From: Planctomycetota bacterium
GTDB lineage: Bacteria > Planctomycetota > Phycisphaerae > Sedimentisphaerales > Anaerohalosphaeraceae
DNA: 50,983 nt
Reading direction: 5' to 3'
Assembly (NCBI GenBank): GCA_016873215.1
Contig: VGXU01000013.1
Span: 1 to 50,983 of the forward strand
The stretch's first letter is position 1. Every line of letters starts with the position of its first letter. Shown piece after piece: positions 35,052-42,670 of this stretch. The translations under genes were made by a program, and so were the position numbers. The notes below the pieces were generated by a model, which was given only the letters and a program-made list of their open reading frames with translations, had not been told where the DNA came from and ran no database searches.

Positions 35052-35999
35052 TTATGACTCCGTTTTCTTTCCCGGGTTTTTTTTTCGGCTCCGCGTTACA
35101 TACATCGATTCAGGCTCGGCGATGGCGGTTACGGCGCCGGCCGGCACGGATTCGCGTATCCAGACGTTGCCGCCGATGACGGCGCCTTTGCCGATGGTGA
35201 TATTGCCCAGAATGGTCGCCTCGGCATAGACCGTCACATCATCCTCCAGCGTTGGATGACGCTTCTTGCTGCGGATAAGCTGTCCCTTTTCATCCTTGGG
35301 AAAACTGACGGCGCCCAGCGTGACACCCTGATACATCTTGACATTATTGCCGATGACCGCGGTTTCGCCGATGACGACACCGGTGCCATGGTCGATAAAG
35401 AATCGTTTTCCGATTTTGGCACCGGGATTGATGTCGATGCCGGTTATCGAGTGGGCATATTCGCTCATCATCCGCGGAATCAGCGGTATATCCATCACAT
35501 ACAGTTCATGTGCAACACGGTGTACCGCGATGGCCGTGATGTGCGGATAGCTGAGAACAATTTCCTCAGTGGATTGCGCCGCCGGGTCACCGTCAAAAGC
35601 GGCCTGCACGTCGTCTTTGAGCATTTGCCGAATATGAGGTACCCGCGACAGAAATTTTTCAGTCGATTCCCGAGCCATCACCTTGCAGTCACAGTTCGGG
35701 CAGTTTTTGAGTTTGCATTTAAACCGCAGCGCCAGTTCGATCTGCTCGGCCAGCTCTCGTCGGACCGTCACAAGAATTTCCTGCACGACCGAACGGATAT
35801 TGTCGCTGGTAATGGGTCGTTTGCCTGTATAGCCCGGAAAGAGCAATTCCTTCAGCGAATCGAGTATCGACAATACCTTGTCGCGAACAGGAAGATTCTT
35901 GACATCAATAAAATTCGTACCGGAATCGTCCCGGTAAGATTTTAAGATTTCTTCCGTCAGTTTTTCCAGGTCGCTGCTGCTGAAACTTTTATGCGGCAT
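35052..35999 (-). CDS. cysE: Serine O-acetyltransferase (EpsC/SrpH-like CysE)
   Basis: 315 residues. It makes O-acetylserine from serine and acetyl-CoA. The C-terminal part is the left-handed hexapeptide helix: ITGIDINPGAKIGKRFFIDHGTGVVIGETAVIGNNV, YQGVTLGA, RHPTLEDDVTVYA. The catalytic His/Asp are in FIDHGTGVVIGET. The N-terminal 150 residues are longer than in CysE and contain a cysteine group CKLKNCPNCDCK (C-x5-C-x2-C-x-C), as in the EpsC/SrpH type. AGAGGA precedes the ATG. Its product feeds cysK, immediately upstream (12-base gap). Confidence 0.93.
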   Translation of the reverse strand: MPHKSFSSSDLEKLTEEILKSYRDDSGTNFIDVKNLPVRDKVLSILDSLKELLFPGYTGKRPITSDNIRSVVQEILVTVRRELAEQIELALRFKCKLKNCPNCDCKVMARESTEKFLSRVPHIRQMLKDDVQAAFDGDPAAQSTEEIVLSYPHITAIAVHRVAHELYVMDIPLIPRMMSEYAHSITGIDINPGAKIGKRFFIDHGTGVVIGETAVIGNNVKMYQGVTLGAVSFPKDEKGQLIRSKKRHPTLEDDVTVYAEATILGNITIGKGAVIGGNVWIRESVPAGAVTAIAEPESMYVTRSRKKNPGKKTES

Positions 36000-36011
36000 A
36001 GAATCCTCTTT

Positions 36012-36932
36012 TTATTGTGAATACAATTCGGTCGATAAATACCGTTCGCCGGTATCACACATAATAAACACTATCGTCTTGCCCTGATTTTGGGGCGATC
36101 TCGACAATTCGCAGGCAGCATGGCAGGCAGCCCCTGCGCTGATGCCGGCCAGTATACCTTCCTCCGCAGCAAGTCTGCGCGCCGCGACAAACGCCTGCTC
36201 ATTAGTCACAGTCATCACCCGGTCAATGACATCGCGGTTCAGCACCGCCGGCACAAAACCGGCGCCAATCCCCTGAATCTTGTGCGGGCCGGGCTTGCCG
36301 CCGCTTAAGACCGGCGAATCCGCCGGCTCCACCGCGATAATCTCAATTTTCGGATTGCGGGCCTTAAGAACTTCGCCGCAACCGGTAATCGTCCCGCCCG
36401 TGCCGACACCGGAAACAAGAATATCAATTTTCCCGTCGGTGTCACGCCAGATTTCCTCGGCGGTGGTTTTTCGATGCGCCTCCGGATTGGCCGCGTTGCA
36501 GAATTGCTGCAGAATAATGGAATTGGGAATTTCATGATTCAATTTCTGTGCTGCCTCGATAGCCCCTTTCATTCCACCGGTCGCGGGAGTCAGAACAATC
36601 TGTGCCCCGAGAATTTTAAGAAGTTTTCGGCGTTCGAGGCTCATTGACTCCGGCATCGTCAAAATCAGTTTATATCCCCGGGCGGCACAAATAAAAGCCA
36701 ACCCGATGCCGGTATTACCGCTGGTCGGTTCAATTAAGGTGGTTTCGTGCTTTAAAAGGCCTTTGCGTTCCGCATCCTCAATCATAAACAGAGCGATTCT
36801 GTCCTTGACCGAACTACATGGATTAAACGATTCCATCTTTGCAAGTACTGTTGCACTTTTTGACGCCATACGGTTCAAACAAACCAACGGTGTATTCCCT
36901 ATCGTTTTGGTAATATCCTCATAAATCACCAT
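36012..36932 (-). CDS. cysK: Cysteine synthase A (O-acetylserine sulfhydrylase)
   Basis: 306-residue fold-type II PLP enzyme. It joins O-acetylserine and sulfide to cysteine. Motifs: ITKTIGNTPLVCLNR, the PLP lysine in NPCSSVKDRIALFMI, PTSGNTGIGLAFI, TMPESMSLERRKLL, and the phosphate loop SGVGTGGTITG. AAGGA lies 7 bases before the ATG at 36932. It is the first enzyme gene behind the Rrf2 regulator (10-base gap), with cysE following. The CysE/CysK pair probably forms the cysteine synthase complex. Confidence 0.97.
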   Translation of the reverse strand: MVIYEDITKTIGNTPLVCLNRMASKSATVLAKMESFNPCSSVKDRIALFMIEDAERKGLLKHETTLIEPTSGNTGIGLAFICAARGYKLILTMPESMSLERRKLLKILGAQIVLTPATGGMKGAIEAAQKLNHEIPNSIILQQFCNAANPEAHRKTTAEEIWRDTDGKIDILVSGVGTGGTITGCGEVLKARNPKIEIIAVEPADSPVLSGGKPGPHKIQGIGAGFVPAVLNRDVIDRVMTVTNEQAFVAARRLAAEEGILAGISAGAACHAACELSRSPQNQGKTIVFIMCDTGERYLSTELYSQ

Positions 36933-36942
36933 ATTATAATCC

Positions 36943-37380
36943 TTATATCTGGTAGTGGTCGCCGCGCTGCAATTTCACCGATTTTTCAGCCAAGTCTTTT
37001 AATGTTGTGGTTTCCAGTACCGACATCAGGGCTTTGTACAAATCCTGCCATATCAGGCGGGTCGCACAGTCGCTGCAGCGGGGGCAAAATTCAGAGTGCT
37101 CAATACAATCCACAGGTACCAGAGACCCTTCGAGAGTCGTAAAGACCTCGCTGAGCTTGATTTCCGCAGGAGGACGAGCCAGCATATACCCACCTCGGGG
37201 GCCTCGCATACTGCGTACCAAGCCGGAGGATTTGAGCATCGCTATAAGCTGTTCGAGATACTTATTAGAGATATCTTCTCGATCAGCAATGGCCTTGATT
37301 TGAAGAGGCTTTTTGCCGTATTCGAGGGCCAGTTCGAGCATTGCCCTCATTCCGTATCGTGTTCTTGAAGACAGTTTCAT
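36943..37380 (-). CDS. Rrf2-family transcriptional regulator with Cys cluster
   Basis: 145 residues. Winged helix at the N-terminus (MKLSSRTRYGMRAMLELA, NKYLEQLIAMLKSSGLVRSMRGPRGGYMLARP) and a C-terminal helix. Four cysteines at 92, 99, 102 and 105 sit where IscR (92, 98, 104) and other Rrf2 members bind an Fe-S cluster, although the spacing C-x6-C-x2-C-x2-C is different. The gene heads the cysteine/Fe-S operon, and a palindrome at 37409-37426 lies 29 bases upstream. TAGGAGA precedes the ATG. It probably senses Fe-S or cysteine status (IscR- or CymR-like) and represses its own operon. Which ligand it senses cannot be told from sequence. Confidence 0.92.
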   Translation of the reverse strand: MKLSSRTRYGMRAMLELALEYGKKPLQIKAIADREDISNKYLEQLIAMLKSSGLVRSMRGPRGGYMLARPPAEIKLSEVFTTLEGSLVPVDCIEHSEFCPRCSDCATRLIWQDLYKALMSVLETTTLKDLAEKSVKLQRGDHYQI

Positions 37381-37408
37381 GGTTTTATCTCCTAAATTCC
37401 TACCTATT

Positions 37409-37426
37409 CAGTAGTATATAATACTG
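37409..37426. promoter_or_regulatory. Operator-like palindrome upstream of the Rrf2 gene
   Basis: CAGTAGTATATAATACTG reads nearly the same on both strands: 16 of 18 positions are symmetric. It overlaps a TATACT/TATTAT -10-like sequence of the minus-strand gene and ends 29 bases from its ATG, the usual place of an autorepression site. Confidence 0.55.
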
Positions 37427-37555
37427 TCCCCATTCGAAAAAGTGCAGTGAAAAATCGAAAAAACATTTATTTTCTAACCAAAATAAAAGCTACTCGTATT
37501 TTTACGCAACCATTGAGATTATAACTTATTATTGAGAAACAAGTTATGAAAATAA

Positions 37556-37584
37556 TTGACAAGCCTTAAGTTAAGACTGATAAT
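37556..37584 (+). promoter_or_regulatory. Promoter of exonuclease III, giving a leaderless start
   Basis: TTGACA, 17 bases, GATAAT. The -10 ends only 7 bases before the ATG at 37592, so transcription would start at or next to the start codon. Confidence 0.5.
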
Positions 37585-37591
37585 GAGACGT

Positions 37592-38365
37592 ATGAAGGTA
37601 GCCACGTTTAATGCCAATTCCATCCGCAGCCGGGTGGAAATTATCAATTCCTGGCTGGGCGAGAATCGTCCGCAAATCCTTTGCGTACAGGAAACCAAGG
37701 TGCAGGATTCGGAATTTCCTATCGATGCGTTTTGCGACCGGGGTTATCACGTCATTTTCCGAGGGCAGAAAAAATACAATGGTGTGGCCGTTTTCAGCGA
37801 CCAGCCCGCTGAATCCGTCGTCACTTCCCTGCCGGGCGATTCGGGTGACGAAGCGAGGTTCCTGCAAATCTTTTATAAAAAAATCGCCGTTATCAACACA
37901 TATATTCCACAAGGCGACTCCCCGGCCAGCGAAAAATTTCAGTATAAATTGAAGTGGTTTTCTCTGCTTAAAAAGTATTTCAGCAAAACCTTCAAATCCA
38001 CCGAACCGATATTGTGGATGGGCGATTTTAATGCGGCCCTGGAAGAAATAGACGTTTACGACCCGAAAGGGCTGTGGGGAAGCGTATGTTTTTGCCGGGA
38101 AGTTCAAGATGCATTAAAGGCGCTGATGCAATGGGGATTCGTGGATTTATTTCGGCAATTCCATCCGGAAGACGGGCATTACACATTCTGGGACTATCGT
38201 CTGTCCAACGGATTTCGCCGCAATCTCGGCTGGCGGCTGGATTATATTATGGCTACGCCGTCTCTGGCCCAAAAATGCATCGACTGCCGAATCGACAAAA
38301 CGCCGCGCGGCATGGACAAACCCAGCGACCACACTTTTGTCGTCGCCGAGTTCAAGGATCACTGA
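37592..38365 (+). CDS. xthA: Exodeoxyribonuclease III
   Basis: 257 residues of the ExoIII/AP-endonuclease family. It cuts abasic DNA and acts as a 3'-5' exonuclease. Motifs: MKVATFNANSIRSR (Asn7-Asn9 region), ILCVQETKVQD with the metal Glu, INTYIPQGD, ILWMGDFNAALEEIDVYDP and the C-terminal KPSDHTFVVAEF with the catalytic Asp-His. I chose the ATG at 37592; ORF codons upstream at 37556 and 37583 have no family counterpart. No Shine-Dalgarno site is present, which fits the leaderless promoter. Upstream lies the divergent Rrf2 gene. Confidence 0.95.
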   Translation: MKVATFNANSIRSRVEIINSWLGENRPQILCVQETKVQDSEFPIDAFCDRGYHVIFRGQKKYNGVAVFSDQPAESVVTSLPGDSGDEARFLQIFYKKIAVINTYIPQGDSPASEKFQYKLKWFSLLKKYFSKTFKSTEPILWMGDFNAALEEIDVYDPKGLWGSVCFCREVQDALKALMQWGFVDLFRQFHPEDGHYTFWDYRLSNGFRRNLGWRLDYIMATPSLAQKCIDCRIDKTPRGMDKPSDHTFVVAEFKDH

Positions 38366-38380
38366 TAAGGGGTAAATGGC

Positions 38381-38408
38381 TTGCTTTTTTTTCTCAGCCG
38401 GATATAGT
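38381..38408 (+). promoter_or_regulatory. Putative promoter of the HPr-like orphan
   Basis: TTGCTT, 16 bases, TATAGT, 72 bases before the ATG at 38480 and 16 bases past the xthA stop. Confidence 0.4.
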
Positions 38409-38479
38409 ATTTTATTCCCTTATCAGACAAAATAAAAACGATTGACGATTTCGCCAAAAACGGACAGATACAGAAGCTT

Positions 38480-40021
38480 ATGGGTTCATCATCTATCTCA
38501 TACGAGGATTTTGCCCGGCTGGTCAGCCAGCGGGCGCAGGTTCTTCTGCGGGCCGCCGGTTTTCTCATCCATCAGCATCAGAATAACTGCAAGAGGCTGA
38601 CTCGTCCGCTGCTGGGGGAATTTCTGGCTCAGGCAACCCAAATTGAGGAACTGCTGGATTCCCACGGCGCCCGCAATAATAATCAATGGGCCGGCTTTCG
38701 TTCGACGATTGCCGCGATAAAGCTGTTCTCCAATGTTGGATATGAACTTCTGCATATCCAGCTTTCCATTCCCGTGTATCGGCTTCTGCCGGTGGGACAG
38801 GATTTTGCCCTCAGCACACAACAAACCATTGATTTTGTGGAGGAGATTCTTTTTCACGCCGCCGAACGGCTCAGCCAGGAAGCCGCCGGTCTGCAACTAT
38901 CGTTTTCCTGTTCTCATTTGACCGTGGATATTTATACGGAATCGGTTCTGTCAGGCAGATTGCCGCACGATTTGGCGACGCGCAAAATGGAAACCGTTTC
39001 CAGTACTATCACGCTGCTGGCGACGGCCTTTTTAAATCTGGCGGCGGAATGCCGACAGGCCCTGCCCAAGGGACAAACCCTGCCCCAGGAATATCTGTGT
39101 GAAATCACGGGGCCTATCAGCGAGGAACAACTGCGTTCGCTGGAGCTTCGTTTCCACAATCTTCAGTCGCTTTACGACACATACGTCTCGACGACGGAGA
39201 CCGAAGTGCTCGACAAAGACCTGATTGTCCTGCGCGGGCATATCACCGTTGTTCTGCATCTGCTGCGAACCGCCCGGGATTTCGCCCATTATTATGAACG
39301 TCACATCGGCCCCGCCTCTCTGTACGTCCCCGGCTTTCAGCACCTCGTCGAGCCGGAAAAACTGCTGGATGTTCTGATTCATTATTCCATCTGCTTTGTC
39401 GGCGAATACCTGACCTGCGCGGAACTGCTCTGCCAGAATATGCTGCGGCGCTACACGGAAAACGTCCGCATTGAGGTGCGTGTCCCGCCCTATCGCGGTT
39501 TTCACGTTCGCCCTTCGACGCTGATTTCCAAACTGGTACTGCACTACGGCGGCGACGTGCGGATGGAACTGGAAGGCGAATCCTACGACGCCCATAGCCC
39601 GCTGGAACTGTTCAGGGCCAACGAAAAAATCAATGCACAGAAACGGCGGTCTCTGGCGACTGAAGTCATCCGCCTTAATCTCGCCACACCTCATCCGGAC
39701 AATAGCGACGTCAAAACGCTTATGCGAAATATCATTATGACGCTGGCTGAAAACGGAAAAGTGATTATTTACGAACAGCCGCTCAAACTCGACGAACTGA
39801 CACTTCAATCCGATGCGACGCTGATCGAGCAGCTCACCGATGAGATCGCCAAACTGCTGGTGATGGGCAAAATCGATATCACCACGGAAATGAAAGTGAC
39901 GTTCTTCGGCGATAAACGCGTCCTTGAAGACATCCGCCTCCTGGCCGAGATCGGCTACGGCGAAGACAGTTTCGGCAATAATATCCCGCTGCCCGAACGC
40001 CTCAAATACCTGCGGCAGTAA
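38480..40021 (+). CDS. Orphan protein with an embedded HPr-like phosphocarrier segment
   Basis: 513 residues. I do not recognise the whole protein. The first 320 residues are predicted mostly alpha-helical with no membrane segment, with a phase of long amphipathic helices (for example LLGEFLAQATQIEELLDS, FVEEILFHAAERL). Around 330-405 it reads like a PTS HPr domain: IEVRVPPYRGFHVRPSTLISKL ... G-D-V-R-M-E-L-E-G ... SPLELFRANE, where His342 followed by Val-Arg-Pro matches the H-x-R-P motif carrying HPr's phosphohistidine. A final part of about 110 residues ends LPERLKYLRQ. No PTS enzyme is nearby. The assignment as HPr-like is my inference from the motif and strand/helix order. Confidence 0.7.
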   Translation: MGSSSISYEDFARLVSQRAQVLLRAAGFLIHQHQNNCKRLTRPLLGEFLAQATQIEELLDSHGARNNNQWAGFRSTIAAIKLFSNVGYELLHIQLSIPVYRLLPVGQDFALSTQQTIDFVEEILFHAAERLSQEAAGLQLSFSCSHLTVDIYTESVLSGRLPHDLATRKMETVSSTITLLATAFLNLAAECRQALPKGQTLPQEYLCEITGPISEEQLRSLELRFHNLQSLYDTYVSTTETEVLDKDLIVLRGHITVVLHLLRTARDFAHYYERHIGPASLYVPGFQHLVEPEKLLDVLIHYSICFVGEYLTCAELLCQNMLRRYTENVRIEVRVPPYRGFHVRPSTLISKLVLHYGGDVRMELEGESYDAHSPLELFRANEKINAQKRRSLATEVIRLNLATPHPDNSDVKTLMRNIIMTLAENGKVIIYEQPLKLDELTLQSDATLIEQLTDEIAKLLVMGKIDITTEMKVTFFGDKRVLEDIRLLAEIGYGEDSFGNNIPLPERLKYLRQ

Positions 40022-40231
40022 TTTTATTAAGATTTTATTAAGATTGGGTTTGTTTGGGTTTGCTTTTTTGGGGCGATTTTTGGATTAGTCCTTTCTGTGT
40101 AATAAGTTAGCGATTTTTGAAATGGGTTTGTTTTTCCAAAAAATGATGGTGAACCATTTTTTGGATATCAAAAATCAAAGTGCAAAAATCAAAATTAAGG
40201 AGTCGGCAGGGCCGACGGCTGAAATAAGCGG

Positions 40232-40258
40232 ATTCCTCACCCGCAAGGGGTTCGGAAT
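40232..40258. repeat. Imperfect REP-like hairpin
   Basis: ATTCC-TC-ACCC-GCAA-GGGGT-TC-GGAAT, followed by GAC. It shares the ATTCC...GGAATGAC frame with the perfect palindrome at 40361. Confidence 0.55.
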
Positions 40259-40360
40259 GACGGGCCTCTTGTTCTGTCAATTTCTTCGACAACATGATAC
40301 ACATACTCCTTTTGTTTTCAAAGTTCATAGTTCTTAGTTCGTGGTTCGTAGAAAATCTGG

Positions 40361-40380
40361 ATTCCGGCCTTCGCCGGAAT
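40361..40380. repeat. REP-like perfect palindrome
   Basis: ATTCCGGC-CTTC-GCCGGAAT, preceded by AAAATCTGG and followed by GAC. Same leader and loop as 34102-34119. Confidence 0.75.
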
Positions 40381-40923
40381 GACAGAACCACGAGGCGCAA
40401 AATAAGCGCCTCCTATATGGGCTGGACTTGCGTGGCGGTGTCGAAAATTCGTGATTTTTGGAGGGCGGGAAAGCTGTAAGTCTTTGTTGGAAATAGAGTT
40501 AAAAATTTATGGAATTATTGGAAATAGCAGGATAGTGAAATCGCAATTGTGTTGAAATAATATAAACCACAGATTGACGCAGATTGTCACAGAGAGAAAA
40601 AAGGGAGAAGGCAAGAGACAAAAGGTATGTAGATATACAGGTATGCAGGGATGGAACAAAGACAAAGGGCAAAAGTTAAAAATCAAAAGGTAAAATTAAA
40701 ATTTTAAATTTAAAGCTATTTTGCGGATGAAATCCGCTTAAAAAAGTTCATTGTTCCCGCCGTCGCTAAAGTTATGACGGACAAGAAAGGCAAAACTAAA
40801 ATCCAAAATTAGGCGAAAAATGTACCTGACCCCTTTATTTTACTAAAAGCACTTGCCCGCTGCTGTTCGGATTTTTTTAACTGCAAGTACTATAAAACAC
40901 CGCAAGTTTCATTCGCCCGGTTT

Positions 40924-42501
40924 TTAAAAAGTCTGTGCATCTTTCCATGTCAGCGGCCAAATCAGTATGTCGTCCGATCCCGAATGATCAATCTCGCATG
41001 AGCCGTCACGACAGCTTGGTTTGGGCTTGCCTTTTTCATCAATCTTGTTACGCCCCACGCTGTAAAGCAGAAAATTACAATCCTTTACCTTATATATGAA
41101 CGGAAGTTGGGTAAACGGGTCAATCCATGCTTCGGCAGGCAGAGCAGTTTTTATTTCATCGAGAACGCCGGGCCAGCGGCCGCCTGCGTCCTTATAATTC
41201 CGCAGTGCAAAGAGAATGGCCGTGCCTCGGCGGCGGGCTATTATCTGCAAACGCGAGGCATGGATTTTTTCATGGACAGGAAAACTCATTTGAACCATTA
41301 ATTGGGCTGTGGTTCGATGTGGATCTCTGAGCCATGCGAGGTAAAAACTGGTATTCAGCGGCAGCGTGGTTTCCAGGTTGTTTGCATCAGCAAACAGAAG
41401 TGCTCTTTGAAATTCTTCATCAAAAATACTGCTGATGACTTTCGGATCACGAGGAGCGATAAACCAAAGACCAATGCTCGCTAATTTTTGCATTCTAATC
41501 TGCAGCGCACTATGGGGTTGTTGTATATTTGATGCGTTATTGGGAAAAATCCCATTGCCTTGCCGGAATCTCACTATGCCCTTGTCATCGGTCTCGTAGA
41601 ACATCATTGCGACCATGTTCTTGTTCAGCAGCTTTTCGATTTCGAATATCGGGGGATACAATAGGGGCCAATCATCAATTGGTGCAGGTATTATCCGGCG
41701 GATGGAATCCCGCTGGGTTCTGCTGAGATTTGTGTCTATTATCACAGACGCCAGTTGAGCGTAAGCCATATTTTCAATGTCGTCGCCCATCATTAGTTCC
41801 ATAAATGACGGCTGGGATTGGAGATGGCGGCCCATACGGACGAGACATTCATATTTTTTAAATGCTTCGTCAATCCTGCATTCGCCCATATCCCGATTGG
41901 CGGACGACACAAGCAGATACGCAATATGTCGCATACGATCGACCATTTTTGTGGGCATGTCCAGTGGATTTGTCCATAAAGGGAAAACACACTTGTCCAG
42001 ATTGCTTGCGGTCATTGCTTCGGACACTATCTCCCGGCGAGCGTCGATGAAGGCAGCAGTTTCAGGATGCTCGATTCCTTTCCACTGGACACAGGTGGAA
42101 GAGGCATTTCCCTCATTGAAGAATGATGGCGCATTTGAATCGTTTAGTTTCGCGGTGATACGCTGATAGATGAAAGCGGCATTTTGGTTGTCCGGCACGG
42201 CTCGATTTGCCCGGAAGTCTTTGAGTTCATAATCAAAATTATATGGCCGCCAGTTGTCCTTATCCGGCAGAAATAGCCAGATAACAACAATCCCAATGCA
42301 AATCAGAAAAGCTAATGCCAGGTATCCCGCCGTTTTTCTCTTACACGCGGCTATCCAGAGCGAAACAGGGATGATCAACCATAACCCATGTAAATTTCTG
42401 GAATATGTACCCAGAAAAAACAATATTGAAATCATCAGCAGGCAGAGAATATTAAATATCCCGCGAAAAACGGCTCTGACAATACGCATTTTACTTCCCA
42501 T
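40924..42501 (-). CDS. Lineage-type membrane protein with pseudopilin-like C-terminus
   Basis: 525 residues. Three hydrophobic segments (about 14-31, 38-52, 58-77) precede a large soluble domain. The last 80 residues (GGRWPGVLDEIKTALPAEAWIDPFTQLPFIYKVKDCNFLLYSVGRNKIDEKG ... SDDILIW) resemble the C-terminal end of type II secretion pseudopilins and of many planctomycete proteins. The middle region (YECLVRMGRHLQSQPSFMELMMGDDI) looks helical. Start is either the ATG at 42501 (AGGAA, 4 bases) or at 42489 (GGGA, 6 bases). Function is unknown. It follows the GH106 gene on the same strand after 169 bases. Confidence 0.7.
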   Translation of the reverse strand: MGSKMRIVRAVFRGIFNILCLLMISILFFLGTYSRNLHGLWLIIPVSLWIAACKRKTAGYLALAFLICIGIVVIWLFLPDKDNWRPYNFDYELKDFRANRAVPDNQNAAFIYQRITAKLNDSNAPSFFNEGNASSTCVQWKGIEHPETAAFIDARREIVSEAMTASNLDKCVFPLWTNPLDMPTKMVDRMRHIAYLLVSSANRDMGECRIDEAFKKYECLVRMGRHLQSQPSFMELMMGDDIENMAYAQLASVIIDTNLSRTQRDSIRRIIPAPIDDWPLLYPPIFEIEKLLNKNMVAMMFYETDDKGIVRFRQGNGIFPNNASNIQQPHSALQIRMQKLASIGLWFIAPRDPKVISSIFDEEFQRALLFADANNLETTLPLNTSFYLAWLRDPHRTTAQLMVQMSFPVHEKIHASRLQIIARRRGTAILFALRNYKDAGGRWPGVLDEIKTALPAEAWIDPFTQLPFIYKVKDCNFLLYSVGRNKIDEKGKPKPSCRDGSCEIDHSGSDDILIWPLTWKDAQTF

Positions 42502-42670
42502 ATTTCCTCAGCTATTACGTTCGCCTTATTAATCCGATGTTTCCTATATACAACCCTGTATAGCCTTGCATCGTCGAACAACCGGCCGCTGGTTCAGTTC
42601 AAAACACAATAGACATAACCTCTCGAAGTTTTTCCACAGGCTATTCGTTTTAGTCTTGTTATGTCGCGTA

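Larger units (their letters stand above)
40022..40923. repeat. Gene-free, repeat-rich region
   Basis: About 900 bases with no convincing gene. I see: a direct repeat ATTTTATTAAG x2 at 40022-40044; A-rich low-complexity elements at 40164-40200, 40666-40712 and 40795-40812; an imperfect hairpin at 40232-40258 (ATTCC/GGAAT outer arms); a perfect palindrome at 40361-40380; a CCACAGATTGACGCAGATT element at 40567-40600; a GCGGAT-GAA-ATCCGC hairpin at 40723-40737; and a CCGTC/GACGG repeat at 40760-40780. It looks like a collecting site of small intergenic repeats. Confidence 0.6.
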
